Source of the DNA: Bacteroidota bacterium
Lineage (GTDB): Bacteria; Bacteroidota; Bacteroidia; Cytophagales; Cyclobacteriaceae
Reading direction: 5' to 3'
Length of the DNA stretch: 64,000 nucleotides
NCBI GenBank assembly: GCA_018266395.1
Contig: JAFEAM010000023.1
Span: 1 to 64,000 of the forward strand
The notes below the pieces were generated by a model, which saw only the letters and a program-made list of their open reading frames with translations, ran no database searches and was not told where the DNA came from. Below are positions 7,427-15,639 of the stretch, piece after piece (positions within the stretch are counted from its first letter, which is position 1; each line of letters starts with the position of its first letter). The position numbers were made by a program, and so were the translations under genes.

Positions 7427-9127
7427 CTATCGTTTAAGCACTTTCTTCATGATTGTCTGATTACCAGCCGTAAGCTTAATGAGATATAAGCCAGCGGGAA
7501 TTCCGTCTGGTTTCCACAGCCATCTTCCATGGCCCGGCTCGGCAATTGATACCGAGCTGATTCTCTCACCATCTACTCCATAGATGGTAAGTTCGGCCGG
7601 ATGGAGTGCAACCTCCTGAGGCAATGAAAATTCCATATAGATGTCGTTCTCAAATGGGTTAGGAAAGGGATCCAGCAACAGGGCTGCGGAAGGAACCAGC
7701 TCACTTCTTACATAATTTTCATTTCCGAGAATGATTCTAAACTCGCCTGAAACCCGCTGATCGAAAGTGTAAGTTTCCGTAGTGGTCAAGTCGATTGCTT
7801 TTTGTCGCTTTACATCAAGCAGAACCATCAACCGGCCGTTTAACTTCGGTTTGATCCAGCTGATGCTTGTGATCGGACTTGTTAGGTTTGATTCTACGGC
7901 AAATCGCCAAGTATAATTGTCCGACACCGGAACCACATCCTTTGTGAAGATCATGCCCATGTATTTTTTGGGCATCACCATCTCAAGATATTCGATGAAT
8001 CTTGGTGCAATGAAATCATCGTGGAAATCAAAACCTTCATTCGCCTCGGGATGCATTCCTATCCCTCCAATGTGATATTCAGTATCGGCGTTTCTAAGCC
8101 TGAAGTTCATTTCCCATGATGGAAGGTCCGGGAACACTGAAGGAGCAGGATCAGCAGCAATCATCTGTCTGCCCTGAATGGAGCTGTTCCTGGCAACGGG
8201 TATAGCAATGCTTGAAGCGCTTGTACCCAGGTATTTGACAAAGCCCCCTTCCATTACCTTGAGGACATCAACATTGTCGATAGATCCCCGGTACATGCTG
8301 ATCTTGCTGCTGTTCCCCCCGAGGTTGGCAGTTTCCGTCGGGTTGGCAGCAATCACATCCGCCCAGGAAATGTTGAAATTGTATGGATTGCCGATCTGGT
8401 TCCAACCAGGATTGAGGTGCAGCAGAAATACTCCATTCACCGTATTCCCAGCAGGAGTCGTTAATGAGGTCTTGGTTGAAGTTATGAACCAGTAGCCATC
8501 GCCAGGCACCAGGTCAGAAGTTCCGGTGAGCTCTGTGGTTGACGAGCCGTTGTATTTGAACATTCTCCAAACAGTCGGATCGTAATTACCGAGTGCCGAC
8601 GAAAACACATTGTTGGCCGTTTTGGAATCCAGGTTCAGGGGTATCCCGATTATCCGGTAGTTGGAGACTTCTGTACCCGCCACTGAGGAAGGATATGACG
8701 AAATGGGCAGGCCGGAGGAATATCTAACCACCACTTGAATGGGCTGGGCTGAAGATGTTGTGGTCCCTACACCGTTCATGGCCACGAACCTGTATTCGAC
8801 ACCCAGTTCAGATATAGAACTTGACGGAATAGTAGCGGTAAAAGTATCCTGCACAGTGCTGCTCATGTTTGCCGTCGTGTAGTCGTTGGGGGAAGCCCCG
8901 GCAACAGGACGGTATTGCAATTGGACAGACTTCACACCGGTTTCCGGGTCAGCGAATGTGGCTGTTACAACGAGTGACTGGCCCGATACAACAACTGAAG
9001 ACGTGGCGTTGTTTGAGAGCGCAGGACCTGTATTATCCTGTAGCACTGTGAAGTCTCCTGTACTGGTTGCGGTATTTGTTCCCACCTTGACAGAAATGGG
9101 GCCAGTTGTAGCCGTGGCAGGTACCAC
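7427..9127 (-). CDS. C-terminal fragment: IPT end, Ig-like region and T9SS type A sorting domain
   Basis: This 566-codon fragment of the giant secreted protein opens in the last strands of an IPT/TIG domain (PATATTGPISVKVG). It continues with an Ig-like segment (about residues 35-135), a roughly 300-residue region I do not recognise, and a C-terminal region with DPFPNPFENDIYMEFSLP and a final GLYLIKLTAGNQTIMKKVLKR. The PNPF, GxYxxKL and basic-end pattern marks a T9SS type A sorting signal, so the full protein should cross the outer membrane by T9SS. The nominal GTG at 9127 is only where the frame opens; it is not a natural start. Confidence 0.8.
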   Translation of the reverse strand: MVPATATTGPISVKVGTNTATSTGDFTVLQDNTGPALSNNATSSVVVSGQSLVVTATFADPETGVKSVQLQYRPVAGASPNDYTTANMSSTVQDTFTATIPSSSISELGVEYRFVAMNGVGTTTSSAQPIQVVVRYSSGLPISSYPSSVAGTEVSNYRIIGIPLNLDSKTANNVFSSALGNYDPTVWRMFKYNGSSTTELTGTSDLVPGDGYWFITSTKTSLTTPAGNTVNGVFLLHLNPGWNQIGNPYNFNISWADVIAANPTETANLGGNSSKISMYRGSIDNVDVLKVMEGGFVKYLGTSASSIAIPVARNSSIQGRQMIAADPAPSVFPDLPSWEMNFRLRNADTEYHIGGIGMHPEANEGFDFHDDFIAPRFIEYLEMVMPKKYMGMIFTKDVVPVSDNYTWRFAVESNLTSPITSISWIKPKLNGRLMVLLDVKRQKAIDLTTTETYTFDQRVSGEFRIILGNENYVRSELVPSAALLLDPFPNPFENDIYMEFSLPQEVALHPAELTIYGVDGERISSVSIAEPGHGRWLWKPDGIPAGLYLIKLTAGNQTIMKKVLKR

Positions 9128-12100
9128 CGCAACAATCGATTAGTTATAGAGGTACTAGCCGTGCCAGCCACACCATTAAATGAAACGGTGTTGTTTATTG
9201 GATCAGGGTTGAAATTAGTTCCCGTAATGGTCACCTGACTGAGTGGGTAACCAGATTGAGGATTAAATCCCGTAATTGTTGGAGGGGGCACAACCGTCAA
9301 TAGGTTGCGTATTACTGAAATACTGGATCCTCCAAATGTGGAGATAGCCAGATCAGCAATGCCATCGCCGTCGAGGTCACTAATACTACATCCTGTTGGC
9401 TGACTCGCAGTATTGAACACGACGTTGCTTGCAAAAGTCAGAGAGCCTGGTATGGAAGTATTCTTTGCAGCCACCCCGCCACCTGCCAAATCCGGCAACC
9501 CGTCTGCGTCAATATCCCCCAGGACAATCTGTCCGCCACCCATAGACCCTGTGTCATTCTTGACAAATAAGATCGAGCCTGATCCCGTGCTTGAATTTTT
9601 GAAAATAGATACTGTTCCCACGCCGTTTGAGGTAACAAGGTCTATTTTTCCATCCCCATCAATATCCCCTCCCGTAATCCCTTTTGGATTATACCCCGAG
9701 GCAAATTCAACTTTCGCATCAAAAGATGATGCACTAAAGCCTCCCGGAACTGAATTATTCCTCAGAATAGAAATGGTACTGCTCAGATCATTGCTCGTAC
9801 CCACATCAGGCTTGCCATCACCGTCAAAATCTCCCACATACAATCCGGTCGACAATCCAATTGTTACTGTGTAATCGACCTTAGGGTCAAAAGAGGAAGC
9901 AGATATTGTACCTATGGTGCTTATGTTTCGGAAAACAGACAAAGTGCTGCCTGATCCTGTGCCATTCACAACGATGATGTCGGGCTTTCCATCCTTGTCC
10001 AAATCCCTTATAGCGACCCCTCTTGGGGTTAATGAAGTCAGATCCACTTTTGGTGCCAGTGAAGAACTGTTGATTACTCCGGAGGTACTTGTGTTGAGAT
10101 AGACTGAAATAGTACCTGACAGGCTACCTACTACCACGTCAAGTTTGCCGTCACCGTCAAGGTCTCCGGTTGCAATAGAATTCGGCTGGCTGGCCGAGGC
10201 AAATTCAACCACCGCCGCAAAAGAACCTGTATTGATGACGCCAGAGGTAGCTGTGTTTCGAAAGACGGACAATTTGGACGATGAATTGTTTGCCGTGAGA
10301 ATGTCGGTACGTCCGTCTCCGTCAATATCCGCAAGGGCCACGGCATTCAGATTTCCGGCTGCGAAGTCAACATTCGCGGCAAAAGCCGTGGCATTTAAGG
10401 CCGCCAGATTGGTGACTGTTACCAGGAAGGGTTGACTCGCATAGGCAGTCAATCCGTTGACCGTTACAGAAATAGGTTCGTAGGTGCTACCACTTGGAAC
10501 CGTCACTTGCAGTTGACTTGATGTCGCGCTATTAACGATAGCTCTGGTGGCTCCGAAGTGGACTACATTATTTGAAACGTTTGGATCAAAATAGCTGCCA
10601 GAAATGGTTACGGAAGTACCCACTGATCCGCTGGCTGGGCTAAATGAGGAAATGGCAGGTACAAAATCCAGGAAGGATCTCAGCCAGACACTTCCCGGAT
10701 ATGACCCTGCAAAAACGCCGGAACTGGTACAGGACAGCGCATGAACGTAAGGCGCCGACAATCCAGCATTTATCGCAGTCCATGAACCTCCGGCTGCATT
10801 TGCCATAAATATACCGAGATCAGTACCTGCGAAAATCTTGTTGTCACTCACTGAAAGAACAGGGACATAGGTGCTCGTCAGTCCGGTGTTCATGGCGGTC
10901 CAGCTGCTTCCGTTATTGGTGGAGAGAAACACACCGCCCATTGTACCGGCAAAAGTGCTACTGCCGCTCACGGCAAGAGAATTCACAGTTGTGCTGGTCA
11001 GGCCTGTATTGACAGGTGTCCAGCTTCCACCATTATTAGTAGACAAGAAGACTCCACCGCCGTTTGTACCCGCAAAAATATTACTGCCATTCACCGCAAG
11101 TGCATTTACAAATAAGCCACCGGACAAACCGCTGTTTACCTGACTCCAACTGGAACCATTATTAGAAGACAGAAACACACCTCCACCGTCAGTGCCTGCA
11201 AAAATGTTACTGCCAGTAATGGCGAGTGCATTTACAGATGTGTTGGACAGTCCCGAATTGACGGCGGTCCAGTTGCTGCCACCATTAGTGGATAGAAAAA
11301 CCCCTCCACCAAAGGTGCCTGCAAAGAGATTGCTTCCGTTAAATGCAATGGCTCTTATCTTGAGGGTAGTCAAACCCGAGTTGACAGGGGTCCAAGCAGA
11401 ACCATTATTGGTTGAAAGATAAATTCCCTGCGTAGCCGTACCCGCATAGATGCTGGTTCCATTAATTGCCAGCGTATAAATGTAAGTACCGGTAATGCCA
11501 GCGTTCGCTTCAGTCCAGCTTGCTCCATTGTTTACAGTGTGAAAAACGCCTCCCATCGTACCAGCATAAGTATTGCTGCCATCGATGGTCAATGAAAAGA
11601 CAATAGTGTTTGTGAGTCCGTTATTGACGGTGCCCCAGGAGCTTCCACTGTTGGAAGAATAAACCACTCCGCCATTTGTTCCGGCGAAGACATTGCTGCT
11701 GCTTGCGGCCATTGAGTACACCGATCCACCATTATATACTTGTGACCAGTTTGCACCATTATTTGAAGAAGAGAAAACTCCACTTGAAGTCCCTGCAAAA
11801 ATCAGCGAGCCGGTAACTGCCATTGACTGGACCGTTGTATTCGAGAGCCCGGTATTTGCAGGAGACCAGGAACTACCTCCATTCACAGAAATAAAAACAC
11901 CAGCATTCGTGCCAGCAAAAAGGCTGGTGCCATTGACCACAAGTGCACTGATAGACGTGGTAGTCAAGCCTGTGTTCACAGCAGTCCATGAATTGCCATT
12001 GTCAATGGATGCGTAGACGCCCTGGAAGGCGGTCCCGGCAAAAACAGTTCCGCTAAGCACAGTAAGCGCATTTACAGTACAAGAGCCAGGGAGTCCGGAA

Positions 12101-12207
12101 TTTGACGCACTCCAGCTACTGCCATTATCGGTTGACAGGAAGACTCCCCCCTCCGTTAGTACCCGCAAAAATATTGGAGCCGTTAATGGTAAATGCTTTT
12201 GTATCAC
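8965..12207 (-). CDS. middle fragment: propeller repeats, IPT/TIG and FG-GAP repeats
   Basis: This 1,080-codon reading frame carries about 12 repeats with the pattern FAGTxGGGVFLSTNNGSSW (BNR/Asp-box-like S-x-N-x-G-x-S-W, about 41 residues each). Next come an IPT/TIG domain (ISSFSPASGSVGTSVTISG), then about seven FG-GAP/VCBS repeats (ALADIDGDGRTDILTANN and similar, with Ca-binding-loop-like DxDxDG), then a second IPT/TIG that breaks off at FNGVAGTASTSIT. The last roughly 40 residues are out-of-frame translation, and the first roughly 17 codons likewise precede the true coding frame. Such repeat proteins act as adhesins or surface structures; the exact role is unknown. Confidence 0.8.
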   Translation of the reverse strand: MIQKHLPLTAPIFLRVLTEGGVFLSTDNGSSWSASNSGLPGSCTVNALTVLSGTVFAGTAFQGVYASIDNGNSWTAVNTGLTTTSISALVVNGTSLFAGTNAGVFISVNGGSSWSPANTGLSNTTVQSMAVTGSLIFAGTSSGVFSSSNNGANWSQVYNGGSVYSMAASSSNVFAGTNGGVVYSSNSGSSWGTVNNGLTNTIVFSLTIDGSNTYAGTMGGVFHTVNNGASWTEANAGITGTYIYTLAINGTSIYAGTATQGIYLSTNNGSAWTPVNSGLTTLKIRAIAFNGSNLFAGTFGGGVFLSTNGGSNWTAVNSGLSNTSVNALAITGSNIFAGTDGGGVFLSSNNGSSWSQVNSGLSGGLFVNALAVNGSNIFAGTNGGGVFLSTNNGGSWTPVNTGLTSTTVNSLAVSGSSTFAGTMGGVFLSTNNGSSWTAMNTGLTSTYVPVLSVSDNKIFAGTDLGIFMANAAGGSWTAINAGLSAPYVHALSCTSSGVFAGSYPGSVWLRSFLDFVPAISSFSPASGSVGTSVTISGSYFDPNVSNNVVHFGATRAIVNSATSSQLQVTVPSGSTYEPISVTVNGLTAYASQPFLVTVTNLAALNATAFAANVDFAAGNLNAVALADIDGDGRTDILTANNSSSKLSVFRNTATSGVINTGSFAAVVEFASASQPNSIATGDLDGDGKLDVVVGSLSGTISVYLNTSTSGVINSSSLAPKVDLTSLTPRGVAIRDLDKDGKPDIIVVNGTGSGSTLSVFRNISTIGTISASSFDPKVDYTVTIGLSTGLYVGDFDGDGKPDVGTSNDLSSTISILRNNSVPGGFSASSFDAKVEFASGYNPKGITGGDIDGDGKIDLVTSNGVGTVSIFKNSSTGSGSILFVKNDTGSMGGGQIVLGDIDADGLPDLAGGGVAAKNTSIPGSLTFASNVVFNTASQPTGCSISDLDGDGIADLAISTFGGSSISVIRNLLTVVPPPTITGFNPQSGYPLSQVTITGTNFNPDPINNTVSFNGVAGTASTSITNRLLRWYLPRLQLAPFLSRWEQIPQPVQETSQCYRIIQVLRSQTTPRLQLLYRASHSL

Positions 12208-12330
12208 CCGTGGTCAACCCGGCAGAAGCAGGGGACCATGAACTTCCACCGTTAGTTGATAAATAAACCCCTCCTGTTGTTCCGGCAAACAACCGGCCGC
12301 TGTTGACAAACAATGCATTAACTGTTCCTC
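10690..12330 (-). repeat. tandem coding repeats (about 123 bp period) of the beta-propeller region
   Basis: The DNA encoding FAGT...SSW recurs about 13-14 times with a period near 120-126 bp. Copies have diverged but share near-identical cores (for example plus-strand TCCACCATTATTAGT and GTACCNGCAAAAAT). The copies are in frame within one gene, so this is an intragenic domain repeat and not an intergenic array. Confidence 0.8.
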
Positions 12331-12424
12331 CGTAGGGACCGTTGGTCTGGGCCCATTGACTAATTGCTGAAATCGGCCACAAGGTTTGCAGTATGATTGT
12401 TATTATGATGGAGATTCTTTTCAT
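12125..12424 (-). CDS. N-terminal fragment with signal peptide and first propeller repeats
   Basis: A 99-codon ORF begins at ATG 12424 with a signal peptide (MKRISIIITIILQTLWPISA, cleavage near residue 22) followed by the first repeats (LFAGTTGGVYLSTNGGSSW and NIFAGTNGGG). At the six-G run the frame slips into SLPVNR and stops. Removing one G restores GGGVFLSTDNGSSW, which continues in the next ORF. This is the true translation start of the giant gene, 6 bp after the upstream stop codon. Confidence 0.8.
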   Translation of the reverse strand: MKRISIIITIILQTLWPISAISQWAQTNGPYGGTVNALFVNSGRLFAGTTGGVYLSTNGGSSWSPASAGLTTGDTKAFTINGSNIFAGTNGGGSLPVNR

Positions 12425-12430
12425 GGCCCG

Positions 12431-13150
12431 TTAGTTCAATCCCATATCAGGAGGCGAGGGAAGGTTCTGATTAGTAGGCGGGTTGTTTCCTGTACTGCCG
12501 CCTCCTCCGCCTGCCAGACCAGCCACCGCAGCTACCGCCACCAATGGGATAAGTTTGATCATTGTGGGCACCTTAGGTTTGATAGCAAAAGGCGGTGATG
12601 TTGCAGATTCTTCGCCGCACGTAATCATCAATTGATATCCCGAACCGGTTTTTTGTTTTGCAGAAACGGCCCAATCATAGTTCCCATTATTGGACGTTGT
12701 GGCCAGGTGGGTGACTACACCGTCTTTAATGAGTTCTACCTTCACTTCCTTCGCTGATCCACCCCGCCATTGCACCGGCATAATCTTGCCACGTTTAGCG
12801 GAAGGTGCGGCGTTTCGAAAAGACAATGCCGATACTACTTCAGCACGAATTTCAAAAGTTAACTCGCCCTTGAATCCCTTGAGTTCTGTTTTGCCATCCC
12901 ATATGACTTTTTTCCCTGGCCCTCCCATGATGCCATGTCCTACATCACCAGTCACCTTTTGCAGGGGGGAGGCAAAGTTGTCAAATGAACCATAGATGCT
13001 CACGTTGTATTTTTCCCCTGGTGCACCTTGAACGAGGTCGTAAGAGATGATGATCTTATCGCCTTGCAGAGAAGCGTTCCAATTTTCTATTTTCTGGCCG
13101 ATGGTTGGAAAGGATGGCAACAAAATGAGAGCCAGGAAGAGTTTTTTCAT
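12431..13150 (-). CDS. exported protein with Kre9/KNH-like domain and hydrophobic, Gly-rich C-terminus
   Basis: The 239-residue product has a signal peptide (about 1-19) and a beta-rich N-terminal half. Residues about 113-190 resemble the Kre9/KNH-like Ser-Thr-rich domain (PSAKRGKIMPVQWRGGS, then NGNYDWAVSA and GYQLMI). A hydrophobic stretch (196-213) runs into five glycines (214-218) and a Pro/Asn-rich tail. The tail could be a membrane or sorting anchor, but no lipobox or T9SS signal is visible. It is the first gene of the operon leading to the giant T9SS protein and the caspase-fold peptidase. Its leader (13151-13280) holds three palindromes. Function is unknown; an envelope role is inferred. 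Confidence 0.7.
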   Translation of the reverse strand: MKKLFLALILLPSFPTIGQKIENWNASLQGDKIIISYDLVQGAPGEKYNVSIYGSFDNFASPLQKVTGDVGHGIMGGPGKKVIWDGKTELKGFKGELTFEIRAEVVSALSFRNAAPSAKRGKIMPVQWRGGSAKEVKVELIKDGVVTHLATTSNNGNYDWAVSAKQKTGSGYQLMITCGEESATSPPFAIKPKVPTMIKLIPLVAVAAVAGLAGGGGGSTGNNPPTNQNLPSPPDMGLN

Positions 13151-13153
13151 TTG

Positions 13154-13243
13154 TCAGGCAGTTGCCTGAAGTTACTCCTGACTTCAATATCAGCTCAATG
13201 ACCCATGTCATTGGCTTTTTCTTGTATTCTGATCTTAATCAGA
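13154..13243 (-). promoter_or_regulatory. three consecutive palindromes in the leader of the Kre9/T9SS/caspase operon
   Basis: Three inverted repeats lie in 90 bp upstream of the start at 13150: TCAGGCA/TGCCTGA (13154-13169), CAATGAC/GTCATTG with a 4-nt loop (13196-13213), and TCTGAT/ATCAGA with a 4-nt loop (13228-13243). They could be operators or mRNA hairpins. No good TAnnTTTG element stands out nearby. Confidence 0.45.
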
Positions 13244-13280
13244 TGGTACTATTAACTTTCAACAGCGATCGATGGCTTAG

Positions 13281-14411
13281 TTATATAACCTGGATGGTGT
13301 TCTGATCACGATCCTGGATCTTTCCGTCTTCAACCTGAAAATTCTGCGACTTCACTCTAATTCGCCTTAACATTTCTGCGCTCCGTTCCGGCCGGGCATC
13401 TGTGATGAAGATCTGTCCAAAGCTGCCTGCAGAAATGAGATCCATCAGGCGATGGATCCGGTCATCGTCCAACTTGTCAAAAATGTCATCGAGGAGAAGA
13501 AGTGGTTTGAATCGGTTCCTTTCCTCAAGCAGTCTGAACTCAGCCAGCTTGAGTGCGATGAGGAAAGACTTCTGCTGGCCCTGGCTTCCCCATTCCTTCA
13601 GGGACTGATTCATTAGTTGGAAGTTGAAATCATCACGATGAATCCCAACTGAGGTACGTCCCAGAATCCGGTCGCGTTCAAACCGGCTGGAGAGTTCCGA
13701 TCCAAAATCGAGTGTTGCCAGATCAGAAGTGTACAAAATTCCAACCTGCTCATCGCGACCTTCAACAAGAAAGCTGTATTGTGCCGTCAATACCGGTATG
13801 ATGCGTCTCACCAGCTTTACGCGCGCACTGAAGATGTATGTGCCTGCACTTATGAGTTGAGTGTTGTACGTGTGCAGCAAGTCGTGATCTATTGAGGGGC
13901 GTTCCTGTGACATCTTCAACAGGCCATTGCGCTGTCGTAAGACCAACTGGTACAGAATCAGTTGCCGCAGGTATTCCTGGTCTGTCTGGGAAATTAAAGT
14001 GTCCACATATCTGCGGCGCAGTTCCGGGCCATCCCAAATAAGTTCAATGTCGTTCGGAGCCACCAGAACGAGAGGGTATTTGCCAATGTGATCTGAAAAT
14101 TTCGAATAGATCTTGCCGTCCTCGGACACAAGCTTTTTCTCCCCTGACGAAAATGTGCAGACCACTTCATGTGGCTTGTCCTCTTTTCTAAACCTTCCTT
14201 CAATCACAAACTGCGCTTTGCCGTTACGTATACAAGATACATCAGACCCTCCCCTGGGCCCCCGGGTAAAGCAGAGATAATAGATCGCCTCCAGGAGGTT
14301 GGTCTTGCCACTTCCGTTCTTACCCAACAGGCAATGGATTGATCCCTGGAACCTCAGCATTGCCGATTCATAATTCTTGAAATCCACTAATCTGAGGCTC
14401 TCTAAACGCAT
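13281..14411 (-). CDS. recF: DNA replication and repair protein RecF
   Basis: RecF is an SMC-like ATPase that helps load RecA at stalled forks and gaps. The 376-residue product has the N-terminal LRLVDFKNYESAML, Walker A GKNGSGKT (30-37), the ABC-type signature region GSQGQQKSFLIALKLAE and Walker B LLLLDDIFDKLD. Length is normal. I use ATG 14411 (MRLESLRLVDF); the frame is open upstream to 14534, but that would run into divergent pdhA. It is transcribed away from pdhA, with about 80 bp between the starts. Confidence 0.95.
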   Translation of the reverse strand: MRLESLRLVDFKNYESAMLRFQGSIHCLLGKNGSGKTNLLEAIYYLCFTRGPRGGSDVSCIRNGKAQFVIEGRFRKEDKPHEVVCTFSSGEKKLVSEDGKIYSKFSDHIGKYPLVLVAPNDIELIWDGPELRRRYVDTLISQTDQEYLRQLILYQLVLRQRNGLLKMSQERPSIDHDLLHTYNTQLISAGTYIFSARVKLVRRIIPVLTAQYSFLVEGRDEQVGILYTSDLATLDFGSELSSRFERDRILGRTSVGIHRDDFNFQLMNQSLKEWGSQGQQKSFLIALKLAEFRLLEERNRFKPLLLLDDIFDKLDDDRIHRLMDLISAGSFGQIFITDARPERSAEMLRRIRVKSQNFQVEDGKIQDRDQNTIQVI

Positions 14412-14435
14412 GAAGGGTTTCGGGGAAGGTTTGAG

Positions 14436-14466
14436 TTGGGAATTATTAGAATGGGGACTATTTTCG
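14436..14466 (+). promoter_or_regulatory. pdhA promoter
   Basis: TTG (14436-14438), a 20-nt spacer and TATTTTCG (14459-14466) resemble the Bacteroidota consensus with C in place of the third T of TTTG. The next bases are CAGTCCCG, the same start region as in the tRNA-Tyr promoter. The leader to pdhA is about 20 nt. Confidence 0.55.
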
Positions 14467-14490
14467 CAGTCCCGTTCAAAAGTAATGGTT

Positions 14491-15522
14491 ATGTCGACGA
14501 GTGCCCAAGCCAAAACAAAAACCAGCAAAGACAAGATGGAATTCTCAAAAGAGTTGTACCTGCGGTGGTTCGAAATGATGTATCTGATGAGGAAATTTGA
14601 AGATCGCGCCGGGCAACTCTACGGCATGCAAAAGATACGGGGATTCTGTCACCTGTATATAGGTCAGGAAGCCTGTGCGGCAGGGGCCATAACTGCGCTT
14701 ACCACCGAAGACAAATGGATTACAGCCTACCGAGACCATGCACATCCGCTGGGGCTGGGTACAGACCCCAAACAAGTGATGGCCGAGCTATTTGGAAAGG
14801 AGACAGGCATTTCCAAAGGGAAAGGCGGATCGATGCACATTTTTGACCGGTCAAAGCATTTCTTTGGTGGACACGGAATTGTGGGTGGTCAGGTCCCGCT
14901 TGGCGCAGGAATCGCATTTGCCGAGAAGTACAACAAAACCAGGAACGTCTGCATTTGCTACATGGGAGACGGGGCCACACGCCAGGGCGCTTTCCATGAA
15001 ACCCTGAATCTGGCCATGCTTTGGAAACTTCCGGTCATTTTTGTTATTGAAAACAACGGTTACGCAATGGGTACTTCAGTCAAGCGTACTTCCAATGTAA
15101 CCGAACTCTATACTTTGGGCGAGGCCTATGATATTCCTTCAGAACCAGTGGATGCCATGAGTGTGGAGGCCGTCCACATTGCAACGGCCCGTGCAGCAGA
15201 GCGCGCCCGCAATGGTGAAGGTCCATCCTTGCTGGAATTCAGAACTTACCGGTATAAGGGCCATTCCATGTCAGACCCCCAGAAATACCGTACAAAAGAA
15301 GAAGTAGAAGAATACAAACAACGCGACCCGATTGAGGTGGTCCGTCGTGCTATTCTCGACAAAAAGATGGCTACTGAAGATGAGCTAACGGCCATCGAGC
15401 ATAAAGTGCACACCCAGGTGGACGAAAGTGTAAAGTTCGCCGAGGAGTCCAATTTCCCGGATCCTGCAGAAGCACTGACGGACATCTACAAGGACGAGGG
15501 CTATCCTTTCATTAACGATTAG
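14491..15522 (+). CDS. pdhA: pyruvate dehydrogenase E1 component, alpha subunit
   Basis: The E1 alpha subunit binds thiamine diphosphate and decarboxylates pyruvate in the pyruvate dehydrogenase complex. The 343-residue product has the ThDP motif GDG (159-161) with NN 26 residues later (ENNGYAMGTS), the phosphorylation-loop-like YRYKGHSMSDPQKYR, and the N-terminal FCHLYIGQEACAAG typical of two-chain E1. No beta subunit gene follows; the next gene encodes a TPR protein, so pdhB lies elsewhere. Two close ATGs (14485, 14491) are possible starts; I use 14491. The ORF open from 14377 overlaps recF and is rejected. Confidence 0.92.
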   Translation: MSTSAQAKTKTSKDKMEFSKELYLRWFEMMYLMRKFEDRAGQLYGMQKIRGFCHLYIGQEACAAGAITALTTEDKWITAYRDHAHPLGLGTDPKQVMAELFGKETGISKGKGGSMHIFDRSKHFFGGHGIVGGQVPLGAGIAFAEKYNKTRNVCICYMGDGATRQGAFHETLNLAMLWKLPVIFVIENNGYAMGTSVKRTSNVTELYTLGEAYDIPSEPVDAMSVEAVHIATARAAERARNGEGPSLLEFRTYRYKGHSMSDPQKYRTKEEVEEYKQRDPIEVVRRAILDKKMATEDELTAIEHKVHTQVDESVKFAEESNFPDPAEALTDIYKDEGYPFIND

Positions 15523-15575
15523 GCACATTATTTCACCGGGTTTCAATTGGGTCAATGACCTGTCCAACGGGTTTT

Positions 15576-15605
15576 TTGTCAAATCACCCTGAATTCATAG
15601 TTTTG
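15576..15605 (+). promoter_or_regulatory. promoter of the TPR gene upstream of ribH
   Basis: TTG (15576-15578), exactly 19 nt, then TAGTTTTG (15598-15605), a full consensus match, followed by CAGCCCCG. The start codon of the TPR gene is 34 bp downstream. Confidence 0.7.
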
Positions 15606-15639
15606 CAGCCCCGATTAAACGGGTATTTCATTCATTATC

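Larger units (their letters stand above)
7427..12424 (-). pseudogene. giant T9SS-secreted beta-propeller/IPT/FG-GAP protein, interrupted by two compensating frameshifts
   Basis: Read as one gene, 7427-12424 is 4,998 nt, exactly 1,666 codons, but it is split into three ORFs. Order from the N-terminus: signal peptide, about 14 propeller repeats of about 41 residues, IPT/TIG, FG-GAP/VCBS repeats, a second IPT/TIG, an Ig-like segment, and a T9SS sorting region. The first break is an apparent extra G in a six-G run (plus strand C 12146-12151); the second is one missing base near 9135-9145. The first and last ORFs share a frame, so the breaks cancel. Protein similarity continues smoothly across both, so the split is recent, a sequencing or assembly error, or recoding. 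It lies 6 bp after the Kre9-like gene and 2 bp before the caspase gene. Confidence 0.75.

Noticed and set aside
9413-12016. Plus-strand ORFs opposite the propeller and FG-GAP repeats
   Set aside because: Repeat-driven mirror frames with similar Pro/Val-rich translations and no domain.
10690-12330. Possible CRISPR-like repeat array
   Set aside because: The period of about 123 bp is in-frame protein repetition; no identical direct repeats with unique spacers and no cas genes.
13196-13223. Plus-strand terminator-like hairpin followed by TTTTT
   Set aside because: There is no plus-strand gene upstream for it to terminate; it is kept only as one of the leader palindromes.
14377-14490. Longer start for pdhA, and longer start for recF to 14534
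   Set aside because: Each extension overlaps the divergent gene; the shorter starts match family N-termini.
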